Position numbers and translations under genes: made by a program
Shown here: positions 53,483 to 61,613 of the stretch, piece by piece
Layout of the letters: each line of letters starts with the position of its first letter
How positions within the stretch are numbered: the first letter of the stretch is position 1
NCBI GenBank assembly: GCA_020848835.1
Contig: JADLHJ010000012.1
Span: 1-64,000 of the forward strand
Length of the DNA: 64,000 nt
Origin: Candidatus Hydrogenedentota bacterium
GTDB taxonomy: Bacteria; Hydrogenedentota; Hydrogenedentia; Hydrogenedentales; SLHB01
Direction of reading: 5' to 3'
Notes under the pieces: model-generated
Told to the model about the DNA's origin: nothing
Seen by the model: only the letters and a program-made list of their open reading frames with translations
Database searches by the model: none

Positions 53483-55399
53483 ATGAGCTACATCCGTTTT
53501 GAAAATATTGAAAAGCGTTTTGCGGGACGGCCGATCCTGCAGGGCGTGAGTTTGCGCATAGAGGAAGGCGACAAGGCCGGCCTGATTGGGCGTAATGGCG
53601 CGGGGAAAAGCACGCTGTTCAAACTGATGCTCGGCGATCTGGAACCGGACACCGGCACGATCGAGCGGATGCGGCGTGCGCGGGTGGCGTGTCTTGCGCA
53701 GTTGCCGGACCTAAAGCCGAGCGACACGTTGTTCGACGTGGTGATGCATACGTTCGCCGAACTGCTCGCGCTGGAACACAAACTCGCCGAACTCGAAGAC
53801 CGCATGAGCGCGGGAGATGAATCGGCGATAAATGCGTATGGCGCGGTGCAGGAGGAGTTTCAGCGTCGCGGCGGTTACGATTTTCGCGTGCAGGCGAAGA
53901 AGGTGTTGCACGGGCTCGGGTTCACGCTCGACGATTTTAACCTGCACATCAGCGCGTTGAGCGGCGGGCAGCGCACGCGGTTGATGCTCGCGCTGGTGCT
54001 GTTGCAAGAGGCCGACCTGTTGTTGCTGGACGAACCGGAAAACCACCTCGATCTCGAAGCGCGCGAATGGCTCGAACAGTTTTTGAAGGACTGCAACCAC
54101 GCGTTCGTGATCATCTCGCACGATCGGCGGATGCTCACGGCGGTGACGAACCGCATCATCGAGGTCGAGCGCGGGGGCGCACGGTCGTATGCGGGTAACT
54201 ATGAAACCTTCGCCAAAAACAAAGTACTCGAACGCGAGCAGCAGCAGGCGGCGTTCGAGCGGCAGCAGGAACAGATCGCAAAGGAGGAAGCGTGGATCGA
54301 TCGCTTTCGTTACAAGGCGACGAAAGCGGCGGCGGTGCAGAGCCGGATCAAACGGCTCGACAAACTGGAACGCGTTGACGCGCCGCTCTCCGATCAGACA
54401 ACGGCGAAGTTTAAGCTGGGAGAAGTAGTGCGCAGCGGCGCGCTTGTGCTCGAAGGCAAGGGCCTTTCGATGGCCTACGGCGATTTGCAGCTTTACGAGA
54501 ATCTGGACTTCACCGTGGAGCGCGGCGAACGCGTTGGCATTATCGGGCCGAACGGTACGGGCAAGACGACGTTGTTGCGTCAACTCGCGGGCCGCCTTAA
54601 CGGCGCGAGCGGAAAGGTCACCCTGGGTCATAAAGTTTCGCTTGGCTTTTACGATCAGCACCACGAGGGCATTAATCCCGCGAGCGATATTTTTGGAGAG
54701 ATCAGCCGCCTGCGCCCGGACATGAAACCGGAACAAGTGCGCACATTTATGGGGCGCTTCCTGTTTACGGGAGAGGACATCTTCAAACCCATCGCAACGC
54801 TGAGCGGCGGTGAGTTGAGCCGGGTTGCGCTGGCGAAACTCATCCTCACGGGCGCAAACCTTATTCTGCTAGACGAACCGACAAACCATCTCGACATTGC
54901 ATCGCGCGAGGCGCTGGAAGAATCGCTGACGTCCTTTCCCGGCAGCATCGTGATGGTGTCGCACGATCGCACGTTGATCGACAAACTGGTCGAAAAACTG
55001 ATTATCATCGAGCGCGGTCGTGCCACAGTGCACCTCGGCAATTACACGCACTACCGCTGGAAGTTGGCAGACAAGGCCGCGGAGGAATCTGCGAAGTCCA
55101 CCGCTGACGTGTTGAAGATTCGCCGTGATGATGGGAACAAGGGCAAGAAGCCGGCGCAACGCGCGAAGATCGAACAGAAGGAACAGCGCAAACGCCGCAA
55201 CCGGCTCGAAGACCTGGAGCGCGACATCGCAGAGATGGAGGAGATGATCGCGAACATGGAAAAACAGTTTAGCGCGATCGATCCGTCCGACTTCGACAAG
55301 ACACGGCAACTCGGCGAAGAGTACGAAGGATTGAAGAAAGACCTCGCGGAAATGTACGCGGAGTGGGAAGACCAGGCAGAGGAACTCAGCGGCGCGTAG
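53483..55399 (+). CDS. ABC-F family ATPase
   Basis: 638 residues with two nucleotide-binding domains and no membrane segments. Walker A motifs are GRNGAGKST and GPNGTGKTT; signatures LSGGQRTR and LSGGELSR; Walker B ends DEPENHLD and DEPTNHLD, the latter an ABC-F hallmark. The linker between domains is charged and helical, and the C-terminus is a coiled coil (about 560-638). ABC-F proteins bind the ribosome E site and rescue or tune translation, in some cases giving antibiotic resistance. The subtype (Uup/YheS/EttA) is not resolved. Confidence 0.93.
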   Translation: MSYIRFENIEKRFAGRPILQGVSLRIEEGDKAGLIGRNGAGKSTLFKLMLGDLEPDTGTIERMRRARVACLAQLPDLKPSDTLFDVVMHTFAELLALEHKLAELEDRMSAGDESAINAYGAVQEEFQRRGGYDFRVQAKKVLHGLGFTLDDFNLHISALSGGQRTRLMLALVLLQEADLLLLDEPENHLDLEAREWLEQFLKDCNHAFVIISHDRRMLTAVTNRIIEVERGGARSYAGNYETFAKNKVLEREQQQAAFERQQEQIAKEEAWIDRFRYKATKAAAVQSRIKRLDKLERVDAPLSDQTTAKFKLGEVVRSGALVLEGKGLSMAYGDLQLYENLDFTVERGERVGIIGPNGTGKTTLLRQLAGRLNGASGKVTLGHKVSLGFYDQHHEGINPASDIFGEISRLRPDMKPEQVRTFMGRFLFTGEDIFKPIATLSGGELSRVALAKLILTGANLILLDEPTNHLDIASREALEESLTSFPGSIVMVSHDRTLIDKLVEKLIIIERGRATVHLGNYTHYRWKLADKAAEESAKSTADVLKIRRDDGNKGKKPAQRAKIEQKEQRKRRNRLEDLERDIAEMEEMIANMEKQFSAIDPSDFDKTRQLGEEYEGLKKDLAEMYAEWEDQAEELSGA

Positions 55400-55453
55400 T
55401 TCTTGTTTGCGTCCCTCTGCGCGATAGAGCTTTTTCAACAAGAGGGAAGCAAA

Positions 55454-56317
55454 ATGAGAGACCGCATCCTCACGATTGTGTTGTCCGTCGCCACTACGCT
55501 GGGCGTGGTCGAAGTCACGCCACCACCGCAAAAAGAACTCACCGTCGAACGGCTCATCGTCACCAAGGAACTTATCGTTTCGGATACCGGCGAGATCTGG
55601 AAGGCCGGATACGAGAAGCAACAAATCCCGCGCGGCATCTATGCGAAATCACTTGGCGATGGGCCCGGCGGCTTGTGGGTGCGCAGCCGTTTGATCAAGG
55701 GCGAAGTGGACGATCCCTTCGACGATCGCTTTCACGCAATTGAGCGCGACGGGAGCCTCCGCACCGCGCCGGGGCATATCTCCTGGAACGTGTGGCTGGA
55801 CGACAATTGGCGGCAATTGGCGATCATCCAAGGCGAAGGCATGGAATTTTCCGAAGTGCCGCGCGATCAATGGAACGGCGGTACACACCCGGGAAGAATC
55901 CGTTTTCAGACCTATCGGCCAGGTCACGATGAACCGCTGACCGATGCAATCATTGGACAAGGGAAGATGTCGCTTGGCGGCGGAGGTTATGGCGGCGGCG
56001 GTCTGCCTGCGCCGAAAGATGTCTTGCACTTGTGGGGTGGGGGATTGCGCAGCGAGATTATCGCCGCGCCGGTCGCACCAGTGATCACCAAAGATGATGG
56101 TACGGGAGAACATCGATATGCGATCGTTGGCGTAGGGGTGCAGGGCAGGCGTTCTGAAGCATCAAAGGAAACGGTCGCGCGTGGTGTGGCAACCTTGCAG
56201 TGGGACAGCGTGGCGGGTGCGGACGCGTATTACGTGTTGCGCGATGGCAAGGAGATCGCGGGACCGCTGCGTATCGAAGGATCGCAAAAGATTTGGGCGG
56301 ACAATATTGCGCCTTAA
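55454..56317 (+). CDS. Secreted protein of unknown function
   Basis: 287 residues with an N-terminal hydrophobic segment (residues 5-21). It has an early patterned strand region (ELTVERLIVTKELIVSDTGE) as in repetitive beta-structures, a Gly-rich loop (GGGGYGGGG), and a C-terminal fibronectin-III-like part (VARGVATLQWDSVAGADAYY). I do not recognise a family. The start is ATG 55454 with GAGGGAAG 6 bases upstream, 54 bp after the ABC-F gene. Confidence 0.65.
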   Translation: MRDRILTIVLSVATTLGVVEVTPPPQKELTVERLIVTKELIVSDTGEIWKAGYEKQQIPRGIYAKSLGDGPGGLWVRSRLIKGEVDDPFDDRFHAIERDGSLRTAPGHISWNVWLDDNWRQLAIIQGEGMEFSEVPRDQWNGGTHPGRIRFQTYRPGHDEPLTDAIIGQGKMSLGGGGYGGGGLPAPKDVLHLWGGGLRSEIIAAPVAPVITKDDGTGEHRYAIVGVGVQGRRSEASKETVARGVATLQWDSVAGADAYYVLRDGKEIAGPLRIEGSQKIWADNIAP

Positions 56318-56376
56318 TTCGATAGTGCGAATGCCGCTCGCTGAAGCATTGCTCTCGAATTTGCTTGTCCCGTGGT

Positions 56377-56394
56377 GCCGAATTGTAATTCGGC
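56377..56394. terminator. Perfect hairpin between convergent genes
   Basis: GCCGAATT-gt-AATTCGGC (56377-56394) is an 8-bp perfect palindrome between the secreted protein and the propeller gene. It has no T-run, so it may be a REP-type element rather than a true terminator. Confidence 0.45.
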
Positions 56395-56395
56395 T

Positions 56396-57700
56396 CTACG
56401 GCGTTGCGGCGATTGCAAACAGTTTCGCGCGGCCCATCGTGATGCGCAGTGTGCAAGGTTTCCCCGCGAATTTTTTAACCGTCTCTTCGCTGAGCGAAAT
56501 TGGAAGACGCGTGCCATTTTCGTTGCCAATTCGCGCGCGCACTGAATCTAACGGCGCGCCGCTTTCATCGGCCAACTGTACTTCAATCCAGCCGTCGCGC
56601 GCGTCCGCATTCAACGTGAGACCGGAAGCTGGTAGCGCGAAGGGCGTGGTCACAAAAGAGCCCTCGCCTTCGGCAACAACTGCAGTCAACCCACTTTGGC
56701 GATAGGTGATCGTGTTCATGCCACCGTCTTTCCAAATCACGAAGTGCATCTTGTCGCCGATGGTGAAAGGATCTGCGTAGCTCCAGAAGCCGAGGTCTGT
56801 ATCTCGGAAGGGGCGTTGCCATGTGCGCGCGTCGTCGCTGACGATCAGTTCATACTTGAGAATCCCGCTGTGCTTGTTCGGTAACTTTGGATCGCCGTAG
56901 TACTTCATGATCAGCCCTGCGTATTTTCCGCCATACGAGAACACTTTCAACAGATAGAACTCGGTTTCCGGCGCGTCGTCTTTGTCGGGACGAAGGAAGA
57001 TCTCCTGCGGCGTCCACGTGAGCAGATCGGGAGAGGTGCGCACGCAGAGCACGCGCTTAAACTTATCGATATTGTCCGGGTAGGGCTTGTCGGGCCAGGG
57101 CTCTAGCGCGGTTTGATAGAGGATGTATTCGTCGTCTTTGTGGATCAATGTATATGCGTCGTTGTGTTCGGTAAAGACGGTGCCAGAACGCTTTTCCCAT
57201 GTGACACCATCTTTCGATTCCGCGACCATCGCACCGGCTTCCGCGGGTAATTCGGGCTGGTCCCAGTAGAGCATGCGATAGAACTCGCCGACGCGGAGTA
57301 ATTGAAATACGTTGAAACCACCCCAGGTGGGTTTGTGCGGCGAGCGGCGCATGACGACGTTGTTCGGGCCGCCCCATGCTGGCGTTGTTGAATCGAACGC
57401 GGGTAGCGACCATTGATCGCCGCGCAGCTCGCCTACACACAATGTGCGCTGGTCCGAGTATTCCTTTTCGCTTTTGCACACGCGCTGATACCAGATGCGA
57501 ATGGCATCGCCTTCGGGAATTGCCGCTGCGGGCGCGTACCAAAGGTCAGGCTGATGATTGTTGAAGATCAGCGTCTGGCCTGGCTCAGGGAGTTGCGGTT
57601 GAATGCGCACGTTGTTTGCGGACTGCGCGCTGTCGGGCGTAACGAAAACGAGCGGTAGCTCGCTCGCGGACAAGAGACACACGGTCATGAGTGCGATCAT
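56396..57700 (-). CDS. Secreted beta-propeller protein, GH43/GH32-like
   Basis: 434 residues with a short signal peptide. Repeated blade-like strands (IRIWYQRV, YRMLYWDQPE, YILYQTALEPW, YAGLIMKYYGD, MHFVIWKDGG) give the pattern of five-bladed glycosidase propellers of the GH43/GH32/DUF-type. I cannot place the catalytic acids with confidence. The start is ATG 57700 with GGGAG 8 bases upstream. It is co-directional with the GH28-like gene upstream, so the pair may act on plant-like or algal polysaccharide. Confidence 0.65.
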   Translation of the reverse strand: MIALMTVCLLSASELPLVFVTPDSAQSANNVRIQPQLPEPGQTLIFNNHQPDLWYAPAAAIPEGDAIRIWYQRVCKSEKEYSDQRTLCVGELRGDQWSLPAFDSTTPAWGGPNNVVMRRSPHKPTWGGFNVFQLLRVGEFYRMLYWDQPELPAEAGAMVAESKDGVTWEKRSGTVFTEHNDAYTLIHKDDEYILYQTALEPWPDKPYPDNIDKFKRVLCVRTSPDLLTWTPQEIFLRPDKDDAPETEFYLLKVFSYGGKYAGLIMKYYGDPKLPNKHSGILKYELIVSDDARTWQRPFRDTDLGFWSYADPFTIGDKMHFVIWKDGGMNTITYRQSGLTAVVAEGEGSFVTTPFALPASGLTLNADARDGWIEVQLADESGAPLDSVRARIGNENGTRLPISLSEETVKKFAGKPCTLRITMGRAKLFAIAATP

Positions 57701-57780
57701 AGTTGCGCTCCCGAAGTAGCCGGTGAAGACAATGCCCGCGTAAACGCGGAACTACAAACCTGAGAACTCCCAAGTATAGA

Positions 57781-59400
57781 TCATTTGTTTTGCACGGCGT
57801 TTCGGCGTGCGCCGCCGGTAAATCGTACATCTTGTTTTGCGTGGCGTAGACCATTGGCCGAAAGCGTAATGGCAGACGATTGCGGACCTGTTACTTCGAG
57901 AAATACCGCGGTCCGTTCCTGTGCGCTGCTGGATTCGATGATTGATTCGCGGACGTTCTTCATCCAGATTACGGCGTCATCAGATTGTGACGGACGCGCG
58001 CGAAGCATATCGATATGAAGGTCTTCGATATCATCGAACACCAGCGCATTGCCTACACTCGCATCGGCGGCCTTTTCTTTTGGAATGCCACGCAAGGGGA
58101 GCTCCCAGTCGTCTTTGGCGCGCAACACTGCGCGCCAGTAGTTATCCTCCCAGCGGACGTTGACGTTTGAAAAAGTCAGGCTCCGCGCGTGGCGGCAATA
58201 GAACGCATAGCCGGGCATCGCGCCGAAATTGTCCGCGCTGGGATACACCTTCTCGAACTCCGGCATCTCTTCGGTAACAGGTCGGTACGGTGCGCCACCT
58301 ACAAACGAGAGATTGATGTTCGACAGCGAAATGTTCTCGACGCTCCGATCGGGGATGCCGGTGATGGAACACACGAGCGAGGCGTTGGTCGCGATGACGT
58401 TGTCGATGGAAACATTGCGCAAGGTGCCGGGCACGTCGGGGTCCATGTCGCGCCCGCGATTGCCGAGTCGAATGAAGATGGGAGAGGCGACGTTGACCAT
58501 CGTGATGTTCGATGCGACCACGCCGTCGATGTTGGATCCGTCAACACTCTCAATTGCAATGCCGCTGACCGCGTCCCGCTTATCTTTCAAGCCGTCCATT
58601 ACGCAGTTGCTGATCGCGATGCGTTTGAAGTCACCGCCGGACTCGGTGCCGAGTTTGAACGCGTTGCACGCGGTGGCGAGGTAGCAATTTGTTACAGTTA
58701 TATTTTCCGTTGAGCGCAGTTCGCCCAACGAAAAACTCGCCTTCGGCACGATCGCATCGTCCCACGATTCGATATGACAGTTTGAAATGCGCACGTTGCG
58801 GCAGGAGTCGGGATCTATGCCATCGCAGTACGCATTCAGAATTGTAACGCCGTCGATCTCCACGTTGTCCGTGCCCAACATGCTGATGCAGTAATTGGGC
58901 GCGTTGAGAATGCGGATGCCTTCGATGCGCACAAAGCGGCAGCGCTTCAATGCGATTGGCTTCGGCCCTTTGCGCTTGGTGAAGTTCGCGTCAATGGTTC
59001 CGCTACCGTAGATTGCGATATTTTCGAGGTCCTCGCCCCAGATCAGCGCGTGATGAAAGAATGACGTTTCTTCATCCGACTCGTTTTTGAAATCGAGCTT
59101 CTCGTAAGGATCGTATGCGGCGCGATCGGGGATGCCTTTGATGGTCGCGCCGTGGTCAAGGTGCAGCGCGACGTTGCTACGCAGGTGCAGGCTTCCGGAG
59201 AGGTAGACGCCTGGGTCAAAATGGACGGTCCCTCCCACATCGCCCAGCGCGTCAATCGCGGATTGAATCGCTGCGGTATCGTTGGTGGTACCGTTGCCCG
59301 TGGCGCCTTTATCGCGCACGTTGATCGCCGCCTGTGCACACGCAGTGAGAACGATGGCTGTCGCGAGGATGCGCAGCGGTATGCAGTGCGATAGACTCAT
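57781..59400 (-). CDS. Secreted right-handed beta-helix protein, GH28-like (polygalacturonase family)
   Basis: 539 residues. The signal peptide is about 1-24. INVRDKGATGNGTTNDTAAI is the usual start of the GH28/pectate-lyase-3 fold. Later motifs include DGIDPDSCRNVRI and ESWDDAIVPKA, which hold candidate catalytic aspartates (family NTD and DD). The GHG and RIK motifs of active polygalacturonases are not clear; TACNAFKLGTESGG lies at the corresponding place. The protein may act on uronic-acid or rhamnose-containing glycans. ATG 59400 with GGGGGA 6-8 bases upstream. Confidence 0.8.
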   Translation of the reverse strand: MSLSHCIPLRILATAIVLTACAQAAINVRDKGATGNGTTNDTAAIQSAIDALGDVGGTVHFDPGVYLSGSLHLRSNVALHLDHGATIKGIPDRAAYDPYEKLDFKNESDEETSFFHHALIWGEDLENIAIYGSGTIDANFTKRKGPKPIALKRCRFVRIEGIRILNAPNYCISMLGTDNVEIDGVTILNAYCDGIDPDSCRNVRISNCHIESWDDAIVPKASFSLGELRSTENITVTNCYLATACNAFKLGTESGGDFKRIAISNCVMDGLKDKRDAVSGIAIESVDGSNIDGVVASNITMVNVASPIFIRLGNRGRDMDPDVPGTLRNVSIDNVIATNASLVCSITGIPDRSVENISLSNINLSFVGGAPYRPVTEEMPEFEKVYPSADNFGAMPGYAFYCRHARSLTFSNVNVRWEDNYWRAVLRAKDDWELPLRGIPKEKAADASVGNALVFDDIEDLHIDMLRARPSQSDDAVIWMKNVRESIIESSSAQERTAVFLEVTGPQSSAITLSANGLRHAKQDVRFTGGARRNAVQNK

Positions 59401-59497
59401 TGGAAATCCCCCGCGCAGTGTAGTTGTGGCGCGACCCGGTCCGCGCGCGGTTGATTTTACCCAAGGCGCATCACATACACCAAGGATACTCGTTCCT

Positions 59498-60961
59498 ATG
59501 GCAAACGGTACGCTGCGATTGTCGGTAAACGAATCGTCATCTGCTGTTAAGGCTGCCCGCGCTCACATCACGGACCTTGACGGGCGCGTAGTGAAAGTCA
59601 CCGAGTACCCGTGGTGGCACGATCACTTCGTGTTTCCGGGGACTGCAATCGTGGCGCTTTCGGAAGGGGACTACTGTGTAGTCGTGGAGCGTGGCCCCGA
59701 ATATGTTCCAGGCAGCGCGGAGTTTTCGATACGGCCAGACAGCGAGACGAACGTTCAAGTCGAGATCAGTCGATTTGTTGACATGCCCGGGCACGGGTGG
59801 TGGCCCGGTGATCTTCACGTGCATCGACCGCCCGAGAATATCGAGTTGCTCATGCGCGCGGAGGATCTGCACGTCGCGCCGGTAATCACTTGGTGGAATA
59901 ACAAGAACTATTGGGCGAACCGGCCGATTCCGGAACACGCGCTGGTACAGTTCGACGGCAATCGCTTTTATGACGTGATGGCAGGCGAAGATGAACGCAA
60001 CGGCGGTGCGTTTCTTTATTACGGAGAACTCGCGCCAATCGACCTCCTCCATTGTGATAAGGAATATCCGTCACCCCTCTCCATCTCTATGGCATCGAAG
60101 AAATCTGGTGACAACTGGATCGACATTGAGAAACCGTTTTGGTGGGACGTTTCCGCTGCCCTCGCGTTGGGATTCTGTAGCAGCATCGGCATCGCGAACA
60201 ATCACATGTGCCGTAGCAGCATGTACGAAGGCGAGGCCTGGGGAAAGCCCCGCGATGTGGCGCGACTACCCGCGCCGCGCGGCAACGGATATTGGTCTCA
60301 GGAAATCTATTACGAAATATTGAACGCGGGTATTCGCATTCCTCCGTCGGCGGGGAGCGCATCGGGCGTGTTGCCCAATCCCGTTGGGTACAACCGCGTC
60401 TACGTGCAGATCGATCCGCAGCGCGATGGCAAACTCTCGTGGGAAACGTGGTGGGACGGGCTCCGCTCGGGCCGGAGTTTTGTGACCAATGGGCCGATGC
60501 TGATTGTGAAAGCGAACGGCGAATTGCCCGGGCATGTGTTTCAATCGACCGGGCCCATCGACATTTCATTGTCCGCGGAGATTTTGACGCAGGAGAACAT
60601 TCCTTACGTCGAAGTGATTAAGAACGGCGCGATCAATCATACGGTGCCGTTCAACGATTTCAAACGCAGCGGTTCGCTGGGCACGCTGCAGTTTGAGGAG
60701 AGTGGATGGTTTATTGTTCGCGCGGTTACGGACAATTCGAAGACGTTTCGCTTCGCATCTACTGCGCCTTTCTACGTCGAGACCGGCAAGCAGAACATGC
60801 GCATCAGCCGCGCCTCAGCGCAATTTTTTCTCGATTGGGTGCGCGAACGCATCGCGCGAATCAAGCACGACGATCCCGAAAAGCTGATGGAAATCTTGCG
60901 CCATCACCACGAAGCGGAAAAGTTTTGGCGCAGACAGGTGAAGCACGCGAACGCGCCTTAA
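59498..60961 (+). CDS. CehA/McbA-family metallohydrolase (PHP fold)
   Basis: 487 residues. The first ~95 are a beta-sandwich-like domain (AHITDLDGRVVKVTEYPWW). The PHP motif GDLHVHR follows GHGWWPGD, then the family continues through ITWWNNKNYW and the C-terminal WETWWDGLRSGRSFVTNGP, which is a consistent mark of CehA/McbA proteins. They hydrolyse carbamates or related esters in known cases; the natural substrate here is unknown. The start is ATG 59498 with AAGGA 11 bases upstream; the frame is open further without support. It is divergent from the GH28-like gene. Confidence 0.8.
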   Translation: MANGTLRLSVNESSSAVKAARAHITDLDGRVVKVTEYPWWHDHFVFPGTAIVALSEGDYCVVVERGPEYVPGSAEFSIRPDSETNVQVEISRFVDMPGHGWWPGDLHVHRPPENIELLMRAEDLHVAPVITWWNNKNYWANRPIPEHALVQFDGNRFYDVMAGEDERNGGAFLYYGELAPIDLLHCDKEYPSPLSISMASKKSGDNWIDIEKPFWWDVSAALALGFCSSIGIANNHMCRSSMYEGEAWGKPRDVARLPAPRGNGYWSQEIYYEILNAGIRIPPSAGSASGVLPNPVGYNRVYVQIDPQRDGKLSWETWWDGLRSGRSFVTNGPMLIVKANGELPGHVFQSTGPIDISLSAEILTQENIPYVEVIKNGAINHTVPFNDFKRSGSLGTLQFEESGWFIVRAVTDNSKTFRFASTAPFYVETGKQNMRISRASAQFFLDWVRERIARIKHDDPEKLMEILRHHHEAEKFWRRQVKHANAP

Positions 60962-61128
60962 AGTAAAAGCATTGTTTGTAAGACAGTGCGTACCCGGGGA
61001 TCAGTGTTAGCCTACTTCGCGTTGCAGCATTGCCGCACATTCTCCAACACGCCAAGCGTCTACAGTTTCGTTAAAGTCGTTTTGTTCGCCAACCGGCGCA
61101 TTGCGTCATTACGAAAAGCGAGACTGTT

Positions 61129-61590
61129 ATGAGTGAAACATTTACCAAGTCAATCACAATCAGCCGCAACATTGAAGAAGTCTTCGCGCTGTGGATGGAT
61201 TTCGAGCGTTTTCCCGACTTCATGGAGAATGTCAACAGCGTCACGCGAATTGACGATAACCGGACGCATTGGAACGTAAACGGGCCGATGGGCAAAGAAA
61301 TAGAATGGGACGCAGAGACGACGCTGCTCGATCCGGATACGCGTGTGGCGTGGAAGGCCGCGGGCGATCATTTCAAAGTCAGTGGTCAGGTCATCTTCAC
61401 GATGCTCGACACGGAGCTTACGCAAATTACCGCCACGATGCTCGTCGCGCCGCAAGGAATTGTGCGCGTGCTCGCCACTCAGATATTCACGAACGTCGAA
61501 GAGCGTGTCGAGTCAGATATGAATAATTTCAAACGATACGTGGAAACTACGACGCCGCGTTTGGCAAAGACAGCCTCTGTGAACGAGTAG
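61129..61590 (+). CDS. SRPBCC-family protein (polyketide-cyclase-like)
   Basis: 153 residues. The opening SITISRNIEEVFALWMDFERFPDFMENV is typical of the SRPBCC/Coq10-like helix-grip fold, followed by WDAETTLLDPDTRVAWKA. It resembles the small bacterial cyclase/dehydrase family with a hydrophobic ligand cavity. The ligand and function are unknown. The start is ATG 61129. Confidence 0.82.
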   Translation: MSETFTKSITISRNIEEVFALWMDFERFPDFMENVNSVTRIDDNRTHWNVNGPMGKEIEWDAETTLLDPDTRVAWKAAGDHFKVSGQVIFTMLDTELTQITATMLVAPQGIVRVLATQIFTNVEERVESDMNNFKRYVETTTPRLAKTASVNE

Positions 61591-61613
61591 CGAAGCCTTT
61601 CCGGGACGAGGGC